Positions 12,768-21,824 of a DNA stretch of 64,000 nt are shown one piece after another. The notes under the pieces were generated by a model. It ran no database searches and was not told where the DNA came from. It saw only the letters and a program-made list of their open reading frames with translations. Within the stretch, counting starts at the first letter, position 1. Every line of letters starts with the position of its first letter. This DNA is from Haemonchus contortus (lineage: Eukaryota > Nematoda > Chromadorea > Rhabditida > Trichostrongylidae): NCBI GenBank assembly GCA_000469685.2, contig LS997565.1:36719685-36783684 (forward strand). The letters run 5' to 3'. The position numbers and the translations under genes were made by a program.

Positions 12768-13583
12768 ATGAGCACCTTTGCCTTCTTTGCAATTGGCTGC
12801 TTTGATAAAATGGCCGTCTCGGCGAATGGTAAGAAAAAAAACCTCATCGTCAGCATCCTGGACTGGTTAATAACTTTTCAAGAGCGTAAGTTTCCATTTA
12901 GAATACGGCTTCGGCTAACGGTTGATACGGCGCTGGCCACCATGGACACGACACCATGGTTCGAAGTATGGCACTGGGCTATACCAAAGGGTTCGACACG
13001 GGAGGTTATGGCGACTACGGCAGTCACAAGTACGGTGGATGGGGAAGTTTACGCCCAAAGGGAAAGAGCATGGATCTTACTACGGTAAATTCTGGTGAGC
13101 GTATATTAATATCTGAAAGAGAACATGAGTGATTTTGTAGGATCTGATTATGACGACGACTATGGTAAAGGGCACCACGGCAAAGAGCACCACGAAGGCG
13201 GTTTCGAGTATCACGACGGCGATCATGACCAGGACATCATGGACATGATCACGACGACGATCACCATGGCCATGGACACCACCACCACCATCACCCTCAT
13301 GGACACCACCATGACTTTGATTCACCATCATCACCCTCATGACCACCATCATGACTTCGACCACCATCATCACCCTCATGGACACCCATCATGGCTTTCG
13401 ACCCACGATCACCATGGTCATGGACACGACCACCATGGGACTCATGATCATCACGATTTTCGACCACGACTTCGGTCACCCACGGCCATCACCACGGTAT
13501 TGCTATTTTTCCTCTTCGTTGATCATGACTGAAGAAAGACTTCAGAGAAATTCAACAATTTTCAGGTCACGACCACTACTTGA
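12768..13583 (+). pseudogene. Secreted histidine-rich protein gene, copy 1, frame broken
   Basis: This copy has the signal-peptide exon, the Gly/Tyr-rich exon, the histidine-rich exon and the short final exon of the intact copies at 20037-20830 and 53116-53948. The reading frame is broken repeatedly by extra bases, for example within TTTGCAATTGGC, CACGACACCATGG and CACTGGGCTAT. Most differences from copy 2 are single-base insertions next to an identical base. That pattern fits uncorrected long-read errors as well as genuine decay. If the insertions are artefacts this is a third functional gene. The promoter box and splice sites remain recognisable. Confidence 0.7.
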
Positions 13584-14301
13584 GGGTCCTGGTGGGTAAA
13601 GCGGGCTCCTTCTCTTTGGCTCAAACGTTGGTGATCAGAGGTTCTCTTGAGATAAATTATTTTAAATCACAATCAGAAATCGCAATACATGGAATTTCAT
13701 GTTGTAAACCATGCAATGGTTACCACAGGTCGCAAGTTCATTAAAGGAACGACCTTCTTCTTTCTACAATGCTATAAGGACAATGCACCTAAACCACTCG
13801 TGCTTCTGCAAAATACAAAAAAGGCTGCTTCGAGACACAACCGATTTCCTCATTTCATTGGAGCACTGGCCGTCAGATATTCGATACAGAAGTCAGGTAC
13901 GACCTGTGGATGTACCGGTTTCAACTGAGCCCGACTACGAAGAGATAAAAATGGGAAATCAGAAAAACACTACTTGAGGCAACAAAAACATCAATACTTC
14001 TTGTGAAAAAGAGCGAAGAAGAGCCGGCTTTCATTTTTTGAACAATGCGTCAAACAATGTAAACAGCAGTACAGCGGACGCCGAAATTCCCGCTTCTCCG
14101 CAGTCAAGGAAAGCGTTCGTTTGGAAGGAATTGAATCTTTCCCTTCGACCAAGTGACCGTTAAGCTGGTGGGAATACCATTTCTGAACCTGAGCGCGCCT
14201 CATTTACCATTATAGGTTTTAGTGTAGATCGAGGGTCGCTCTCATGAAGCGACCACATTTTGCGAGACTTCTCCACTAAATTCCCATCTGGAGCTAAATT
14301 A

Positions 14302-14315
14302 ATAAAAAGGGTTAT
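14302..14315. repeat. Left target-site duplication of a retro-insertion
   Basis: The 14-base word ATAAAAAGGGTTAT occurs here and again at 14559-14572. The uninterrupted equivalent in copy 2 (about 21527-21540) has a single copy of nearly the same word. Confidence 0.75.
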
Positions 14316-14558
14316 TTATTTATTTATTTATTTATTCACTCAATAATACACCCGAAGGTGCGCTACAGTAGCAAGTAAGGAAACGAATCCAGTTACAAAT
14401 TTAAACAGCAGAAAAAAGTCATAAAAACGCACATTAAGGGAAAGGCATACCCGTAGTTGGATATTCTTCAGCTATAAACAAGTCTAGAAATCTTGCATGC
14501 CTAACAAAGCGAGAAGGTCTAACTTCCTCAATCTCTTTTTGAAACGCATCGGTACTTC
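14316..14558 (-). mobile_element. Short non-LTR/SINE-like insertion with a TTTA-repeat tail
   Basis: The insert begins with a run of TTTA units (about 14316-14335), which is a TAAA tail when read on the minus strand. It is bounded by a 14-bp direct repeat and is absent from the matching position of copy 2 near 21540. The tail-proximal sequence read on the minus strand (CGGGTGTATTATTGA then TAAA units) resembles the end of another element at about 18340-18408 (TGTGGTGTGTTTGAATAAA then AAAT units). Both probably belong to one retroposon family. Confidence 0.72.
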
Positions 14559-14752
14559 ATAAAAAGGGTTATGTTACGTTAATCGCTATTTTTGAAAAAC
14601 TTTTCGTTCCTTTTCCCTATAATCATTCTGTATTTTATCTCCCTCTAATTTTTTCTCTCTCGAAAACATGTGGGTAGCATATAAATATACTATTTTGCTT
14701 CTTTGTACTTGTGGACTGTGGAGTTGTGAGTTCTTGTTGTTTCAAAATCTTT

Positions 14753-15130
14753 ACTCTTCGATGAACCCCCTCGTTTGAGGTCTCCCTTTGTCTTCTCTCC
14801 ATGGGTTTCCGGCCGAACTCGTTCGAAGTGGGCTAACAAGGGAAGGATACTTGGTCGCAGTGGAAACTCAAGATGAGATGTATGCTCCGTAGATGGTTTC
14901 GAACTCTGATCTCAAATCTGTCTCCCAAATCTGCTGAACGATTCTGGGGACAAAGTTACAGGACCAGTTCGTGTCCGGTTATACTCTGCCCTGAAACGGA
15001 TCACCGAGGGCCTAGCGAAGACCTTACTTGTTCAACGGTGGTCTAGCGGGAAGTGTGGTGGGCTGGTAGGCATGACATCAAGGGTTTGATCCCTTGGTGC
15101 ATGCGCTGGTTTCGCTTTTTCATAAAATGT
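14753..15130 (+). repeat. Dispersed repeat with a tRNA-like 3' part, copy at 14.8 kb
   Basis: The body around 14840-14980 (AACAAGGGAAGGATACTTGG, then GATCTCAAATCTG, then GAACGATTCT) matches the reverse complement of 17900-18052 and, more distantly, the arms of the fold-back element at 28502-29957. About 60 bases further on, 15036-15100 has tRNA-like boxes: GGTGGTCTAGCGGGAAG and GGGTTTGATCCC. The same order of body then tRNA-like segment is seen at 28577-28765. I infer a tRNA-derived repeat family. Confidence 0.55.
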
Positions 15131-17205
15131 GTTCTTAACGCTTGCAAACGTTTTTTGGGCTCCATATTGACCATTTACGGAGCTATCTCACACTTTAGGA
15201 TTACTGAAAAAGGTATTACAAGGTAAGATTTTCTCTTGCCTCTTACCGCCGAATAAGAATGGAAGCTACATTCGAGCGAAAGAAGAATTCTGAACATTTG
15301 TCAGAATAAGACCAAGAGGCTTCAAGGAGAAAGGGTTCCAAATGATTATCGAGATCAAAACACTCTTCAACATGTTACCAGCGAATCTCCTAACCGAAGG
15401 TGGTGGTTCATCCTACTTGGTTGAGGACTTTCGTTTGCAGACCACGTGGGGCATCTAGGAAGAGGTGGTTACTTCTCATGCTGTTGAAAAATAAGCCTCC
15501 TTTGTGAGGAAGCCGAGTTCATGAAAAGCCGAGTTCGTGAAAGGCGATTTTCAATGATCCTCTGCGAGGCGCCTGATGATGGACAGCGTCGATGGATGAG
15601 TAACTTTGCGAAAGAAAACCTTGTACCTTTGGAGCGATATCGAGGTTCCAAAGTGAAAGCTAGCCCTTAAAAATTTATAAGAAATCTCGTAAGTTCGTGG
15701 GAAAAGGAGGTTTTACAGTGAACGTAGCCTTCAAGCTTTGTCGTATAGCCCATGAGCTCGAATTTTTATGGCGCAGGTAGAAGAGTCCCATAGCCTCCTA
15801 TAGTTCGAGTGTCAAAAGCAACCGCGTATCTTTTAAATATGAGAAACAAGCTTTGCATCATCACGACAAAAATGCCATCTACGAAAATTAAAAGCGCATG
15901 ATCTTTCGAATAAGTCCTATTATTGACAACTTACGAGTCCTATGTGCTCGCGACTAATCAGGTGCAAAACAAGCAGACCGACCTGCCTACCTATGGAGAT
16001 TACCGTATAAGTTGGAGAATAAATTGTCATAAATTTTATATAAGGATCTTATTACACGACAGTCATTTTCACTGCATATCGCTCAAATCAGCAATGAAGT
16101 CCATAGGGGACAACGCCAACAGAGCAAGCCGTTGGTGGACTCGGGATTTTGAGTACATCTGGTGGTATCTTGCCTCACCGCAATCACCCACGTTTTCCTC
16201 ATGAAGAGCCTTTTGAAAGGACGTTTTTCCTCAAGAATAGAATAAAGAGGTTAATCTTATGTGCACACAAAGCGATGAACTGTTGTTCTTCAGTCTTTCT
16301 TCAACAGTGTCAGTTAAACTTGTACCACCGCTTCAAATGCGTAGACAGTATTATTGGAATGTGTAGACCGTAAACCTCCAGAAAGGGCTATGGTCGGATA
16401 AATCATCGACCGCCGATCTACCGTTATGGCGCAAGGAGCTGCCCGAGATTACGAAACATACTTCTTAACTGTTCGGGGTAGGGAGGGGTACACGTTTATT
16501 CTGCCAGTATGGGTAAAAAGATCTATCATCGAATTACTATTACCGTGGAATCATTAAATTGTTAGGGAGCTCCGTAGATGCCCCAATATTAGGACCAATA
16601 ACGTTTTGCAAGCGTTTAGGATGCATTTCATGGAAAAACAAACGAGCACATGCATCAACACAAACGAGCAAAACGAGCATGCAACAACAAATCGAGCACA
16701 TGAACCGAACCTTTATGTCATGCTATCAGTCCATCACACAATCCGCTAGGCCACCGTTGCACATGTAAGGTCTTTGTTCGCCCTAGGTGATCCGTTCGTT
16801 ATCCTACTTACTACAAAGCGCTTCGTCTGTCTGTCTGTTGTCTGGCCGTCCGTCTGCCATGTTTGCCCAGAAAATTCCTTAGCTCTTTAGATCTGCCTGG
16901 AGAGACCGGGTTGGGGATGGGTGTACTATGGTATGTGTGCATTGGTAAGTTAGATCAAACTGGAGAGACCCATACTCGATGGGCGGGCCCCTTTTCCAAA
17001 AATGCAACGCTTTGTGAAAGCATTTATAACTCGGTTAGGAGAGAGCAACAGAGCAGGAAAAAAAACTGATGTAGAGAAGCATTGTCGAAGGTGTTTTAGC
17101 ATAGATGAGTTAGCGGAGGCCCGCCCACAATGGGCGAGCGTGCCTCGAAGCTCACATCATTTCTTACATTTATGTACCGAAAATTCATACCTCCGGTTTC
17201 CATGG
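15131..17205. other. Intergenic DNA between repeats
   Basis: No gene recognised. Short open frames are present in several frames but none shows a motif or a splice series. There are short runs of related words such as AAACGAGCA near 16640-16690. Confidence 0.4.
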
Positions 17206-17432
17206 CCTAGGGAGTTCAAATTCTGTAGGAATACAGGCGGCATGAATGGGAACACTTATGTCCGTAGCAGCCAGACTCCGCCCCAAAAAGGGCGGGGTTT
17301 GTGTGAATAACTTAAGTTTTTAGACCCTAGAGCGTTCACCATTCTGGTAGGAGTGCAGGCGGGTGGGGACCACTTATGCTGGGCGGCAGGACCGAACTCC
17401 GCCCACAGTTGGGCACTGGGGGGGGGGGGGGG
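17206..17432 (+). repeat. Two imperfect GC-rich repeats of about 120 bp ending in a 15-G run
   Basis: Units beginning CCTAG at 17206 and 17326 share the order CCTAG, GTTCA, ATTCTG, TAGGA, CAGGCGG, CACTTATG and ACTCCGCCC. A third, weaker partial unit may follow at about 17465-17520. Fifteen consecutive G residues lie at 17418-17432. Confidence 0.5.
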
Positions 17433-17699
17433 CCTGAGTGGAAATTCATAATTCCTGATCGTGGACCTACAACGCTTAAGTTTGATAGGTGGGTGGCAGG
17501 CGGGGGAAGCCATTTTAACCCAGGAAAAAGAGAGGCCCGGCGTCCGCCGGGCGAGCCGACATATTGTGTATACAGAGGTGTTTGCTTTGATAAATTACAT
17601 GCTTCAAAATCAAGTGTTATGCATACCATGCTAATACTCCAGCCGAGCTGGACAAACTTTCTATTATACATCATACGCCCTTCTTGAATCGCGTGCCGG

Positions 17700-18408
17700 T
17701 CAGTCCGAATTTTCGCGATCTAGCGAAAAAATTCCATGCTTCGCATAAGACAAAAAAATGTTGGCCGCTACAGAAGTGTCAGGAAAGAGGCTCAGATGGT
17801 AAAGATTTATAATGAGAATCAGAAGCTCATGTGGCTCCGTCCCTTATGGCTAGAGCTCTCAGCGCACGCGATAGCATGCGTAGCTACCTGGTTGTGGTAT
17901 AACTCAGAGGGGCATCGGTCCCGTAACTTTGTTCTCAGAATCGTTTAGCAGATGTGAAACACAGATTTGAGATCAGCATTTGAAACCACCTACGGGGGTA
18001 TACATCTCATCTTGAATAGCTGCTGCGACCAAAGTATCCTTCCCTTGTAAGTCGTCAGCGAGTCGATACTTCTTTCTCCTTGGGTTCTTTAATGAGGACC
18101 ACGATCTTACGGGGGGACCTCCCATCTGCTCGAAGTGAACAACCTTGTCGTTCTCACAGTGAAATGCCCAAACCCCTCTCCTTTTCCCACTTATGTCTCA
18201 ACATGCTGGTTTTTCTGCTTATATAAACAATGTTGTAATTCCAGCTTTTTATCTTTTGTTGTGATGCAGTTCTCTTATTCCTTGCATATATTCTAAATGA
18301 AATCCTGCTTTCCAATTTCTGAATTCTTTTTTTGTGTGATTAATGGGCATAACCTGTGGTGTGTTTGAATAAACAAATATAAATAAATAAATAAATAAAT
18401 AAAACTAT
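17700..18408 (+). mobile_element. Non-autonomous retroposon-like region ending in an AAAT-repeat tail
   Basis: The segment 17900-18052 is the reverse complement of the repeat body at 14840-14980. The right end (18340-18408) reads GTGGTGTGTTTGAATAAACA followed by repeated AAAT units, like the tail of the insertion at 14316-14558. I could not establish whether 17700-18408 is one element or two adjoining ones. Confidence 0.4.
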
Positions 18409-18714
18409 ATATAGTAGCTTGGTTATTAGTGCATCGGTCATACACGAGAGGTGAGGTTGGTCTTTTTTCCTTTTTCTTGGTTTAGTTGAGTTTTTCTTTA
18501 CGAGTTTTTCCTCACGAACGTAATAACTGATGAGGGAAAATAGAGACAATAACCACAAGAATCGCATCCTTACCATTACGTACTCAAAAAAGACTCTTGG
18601 CGCGACATTGCAACAATCTAAAAAATAATTACTCAATGTTAGGAGGATAATTTACTAAAAACCTTTTGCTTAAGTTTAACTAGAAACAATTTCAAGCACA
18701 TAAATACAGTTAGC

Positions 18715-19830
18715 TATGAACTCCAGGCAACGAAACGGTTACTAAGCGACCATTTGGAAACATTTGCGAGCACGGTAGATTCTTTTTTTGATACTGTCAC
18801 AAAAGAAGAACAAGATCGATCGGAGTAATCAACTAGTGATCGAAATTGAGGCACAACGCGTAAGTGTAAGGGAGGGAATAGCGATAGAACACTCACCGCG
18901 CGAACATAGGGATAAGAAATAGGACAGCATGAAACCGACGCGCCAAAACGCCCTTCCACACCCACAACAACGTTAGGTGGAAAAATATGACGGTACAAAT
19001 TTTCGGACGCTCTTTCAAGACGATGTCCATAAGCAAAACTCGCATACCAGTTTGCAAAAATTTGATTATCTACTAACTGCGCTTTATGGAGAAGCTCGGG
19101 AGCTAATAAACCGCTAACCAGTCACAAAGGACAACTACATTTTGACGATCGACCTTGTGAACAAAAAATATGGTAACAATGCGAAAATAGTGAGGGAGAG
19201 CCGCCTAGAAAAGGTCAGGTCACTCCAACGCTCCGCCAATACAGAGAAAGGTGCTGGAATGCATTGTTCCTCCGATCACGTAGCTTTACGAATGGGAGAG
19301 AACTCAGATGGAACTTAGAGGCTCATACAACACTCAGAGAGTGTTATCCAAGTTCGCGTCAAGAAGCCAGAGAAACATCATTAAAGGCTTAGTTACTCAA
19401 GACGCATGGAAAATGCAGAGCATCACTGACGCCTTGAACACACAGATAGCGACAAAAGAGCGCAACAACGCTATGGTGAATGAAGGCATTGATCTGATGT
19501 TCATACAAAGGAAAACAGAGTTGAAACACCGCCGAACCAACAATGCGCATTTTGTGGATCACTAGACCACAGGTCTGTAAGCTGTTCACGTCATAGCACT
19601 ACCACTGAGAGACGAAGTTTTTTTCAAGTGGATGGTACGTGCCTCAATTGCGAAACAAGAAGGTCACTTTGCATCAAACTGCTTAAAACAAGGATGCAGA
19701 AACTGTAAAGAAAGGAAGCACCTCCGCGCTATGTGTCCTCAAAGGAATATCAGTACAAGAGAAACATTCGCGTCAACAAAGCAACAAAATTGTCAGAGTC
19801 AAAGCACTACATAGTCAGGTAGAAAAAGAC
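18715..19830 (+). pseudogene. BEL/Pao-type LTR retrotransposon gag relic
   Basis: Broken frames on the plus strand give gag-like pieces. LSDHLETFASTVDSFF is near 18745, KFDYLLTALYGEAREL near 19055, and an N-K-Y-G segment near 19170. The clearest part is a zinc-knuckle motif C-x2-C-x4-H-x4-C at about 19695-19736, preceded by GHFASNC. Stops and frame changes occur throughout, so it is dead. No protease or reverse transcriptase follows: the relic ends near 19840, where the duplicated histidine-rich gene segment begins. No LTR was identified. Confidence 0.65.
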
Positions 19831-19973
19831 AGGCTTCGTCTTAATGTGTTCGCGAGCAAGTAGAACAATGACAGCCAGTTGAATCGAAATGAAGTTTTGT
19901 TAAAGCATAATCAGAAGTACTACAGTGGTCAGAAAAACCAACCCGTAGTATTGATTCTCGCAATAGAGGAAAG

Positions 19974-19981
19974 TATATAAG
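19974..19981 (+). promoter_or_regulatory. TATA box of histidine-rich gene copy 2
   Basis: TATATAAG lies 55 nt before the ATG, in a context (AAGTATATAAGCAGAGTAGA) conserved in all three gene copies. Confidence 0.7.
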
Positions 19982-20036
19982 CAGAGTAGATCGCCGCAAA
20001 GATCGCCATTCAATCCACTGTACTTCGATTCCAAAG

Positions 20037-20830
20037 ATGAGCACCTTTGCCTTCTTTGCATTGGCTGCTTTGATAAATGCCGTCTCGGCGAATGGTAAGA
20101 AAAAAAACCTCATCGTCAGCATCCCGACTGGTTATAACTTTTCAAGACGTAAGTTCCATTTAGAATACGGCTTCGGCTACGGTGAATACGGCGCTGGCCA
20201 CCATGGACACGACCATGGTTCGAAGTATGGCACTGGCTATACCAAAGGGTTCGACACGGGAGGTTATGGCGACTACGGCAGTCACAAGTACGGTGGATGG
20301 GGAAGTTACGCCAAAGGGAAAGAGCATGGATCTTACTACGGTAATTCTGTGAGCGTATATTAATATCTGAAAGAGAACATGAGTGATTTTGTAGGATCTG
20401 ATTATGACGACGACTATGGTAAAGGGCACCACGGCAAAGAGCACCACGAAGGCGGTTTCGAGTATCACGACGGCGATCATGACCATGGACATCATGGACA
20501 TGATCACGACGACGATCACCATGGCCATGGACACCACCACCACCATCACCCTCATGAACACCACCATGACTTTGATCACCATCATCACCCTCATGACCAC
20601 CATCATGACTTCGACCACCATCATCACCCTCATGGACACCATCATGGCTTCGACCACGATCACCATGGTCATGGACACGACCACCATGGACCTCATGATC
20701 ATCACGATTTCGACCACGACTTCGGTCACCACGGCCATCACCACGGTATTGCTATTTTCCTCTTCGTTGATCATGACTGAAGAAAGACTTCAGAGAAATT
20801 CAACAATTTTCAGGTCACGACCACTACTGA
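20037..20830 (+). CDS. Secreted histidine-rich protein, copy 2 (intact, four exons)
   Basis: Exons are 20037-20094, 20164-20340, 20395-20745 and 20814-20830, with small introns of 69, 54 and 68 nt. All have GT-AG borders, and phase 1 is kept at every junction. The product is 200 residues: a signal peptide (MSTFAFFALAALINAVSA), a Gly/Tyr/His segment (EYGFGYGEYGAGHHGHDHG...), an acidic stretch SDYDDDY, then a long His/Asp-rich region. That region has three imperfect 13-residue units of the form HHHHPHxHHHxFD, and the protein ends GHDHY. Reading through the introns gives apparently separate ORFs, but the same donors and acceptors are kept in the diverged minus-strand copy at 53116-53948. Likely role is metal binding (Zn, Cu, Ni) or a secreted structural or cuticle matrix. 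I know no exact family. Confidence 0.78.
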
Positions 20831-21824
20831 GGTCCTGTGGAAAGCGGCTCCTTCTCTTTGCTCAAACGTTGTTGATCAGAGTTCTCTTGAGATAAATATT
20901 CTAAATCACAATCAGGAATCGCAATACATGGAATTATCATGTTGTAAACCATGCAATTGTTACCACAGGTCGCAAGTTCATTAAAGGAACGACCTTCCTT
21001 CTTTCTACAATGCTATAAGGACAATGCACCTAAACCACTCGCGCTTCTGCAAAACACAAAAAGCTGCTTCGAGACACAACCCGATTTCCTCATTTCATTG
21101 GAGCACTGACCGTCAAGATATTCGATACAGAAGTCAGGTACGACCTGTGATGTACCGGTCTTCAACTGAGCCCGACTACGGAGAGATGAAAATGGAAATC
21201 AGAAAACACTACTCGAGGGCAACGAAAACACCAATATTTCATGTTAAAAAGAGCGAAGAAGAGCCGACTTCATTTTTTGAACTTGCGTCAAACAATGTAA
21301 CAGCAATACTGCGACGCCAAAATTCCCGCTCTCCGCAGTCGAGAAAAGCGTTCGTTTGGAAGAAATTAAAGCTTTCCTTTCGACCAAGTGACCGCTAAGC
21401 TGGTGAAATACCATTTCTAAACTAAGCGCTCACATTTACCTCATTATAGGTTTTAGTGTAAATCGAAGTCGCTCCCATAAAGCGACAAATTTTGCAAGAC
21501 TTCTCTAATTTCCATCTTGAGCTAAATTAATAAAAAGGGTTTTGTTATTGCTATTTTGGGAAAACTTTTCAGTACAAACAATGCCTATTTGAATAAACTG
21601 ACGATGAAATCCAAAAAATTCTTTCGAAACTATAGACATTATCGCTAAGACGCAGAAAATTCTATACCTATCACAGTAAGACTAAAAATTCAAGTTTTAC
21701 AGCTACTTTCCACAGCTGCACAAGTCCTCTGAATTCGAATACCAGGTGAAGCATTATTGACTGCGTCACTCATTCTTGTTATGAGCTCGGTATGAACATA
21801 ATAATGCGACTGCTATACTATCAC

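Larger units (their letters stand above)
12200..14610 (+). repeat. Duplicated segment carrying histidine-rich gene copy 1
   Basis: From about 12560 this segment matches 19843-21570 base for base apart from many single-base insertions and some substitutions. Its upstream part (about 12200-12560) instead matches the region upstream of the third, minus-strand copy (about 54170-54600). The segment therefore keeps ancestral upstream DNA that copy 2 has lost. The match to copy 2 resumes after a 243-bp insertion at 14316-14558. Confidence 0.75.
19843..21570 (+). repeat. Duplicated segment carrying histidine-rich gene copy 2
   Basis: The match to the copy 1 segment starts abruptly at about 19843 (TTCGCGAGCAAGTAGAAC), directly after the BEL/Pao gag relic, and runs to about 21570. 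It includes promoter, gene and some 700 bp of 3' flank. The upstream DNA shared by copies 1 and 3 is missing here, so either this copy was inserted beside the relic or its flank was replaced. Confidence 0.75.

Noticed and set aside
15036..15100. Possible tRNA gene
   Set aside because: The A- and B-box-like words are present, but a full cloverleaf with paired acceptor stem cannot be drawn. It is better explained as a tRNA-derived repeat.
20160..20774. 204-codon minus-strand frame rich in Met and Val
   Set aside because: It is the antisense image of repeated histidine and aspartate codons (CAC/CAT and GAC/GAT) of the intact gene; the same frame appears opposite the other copies.
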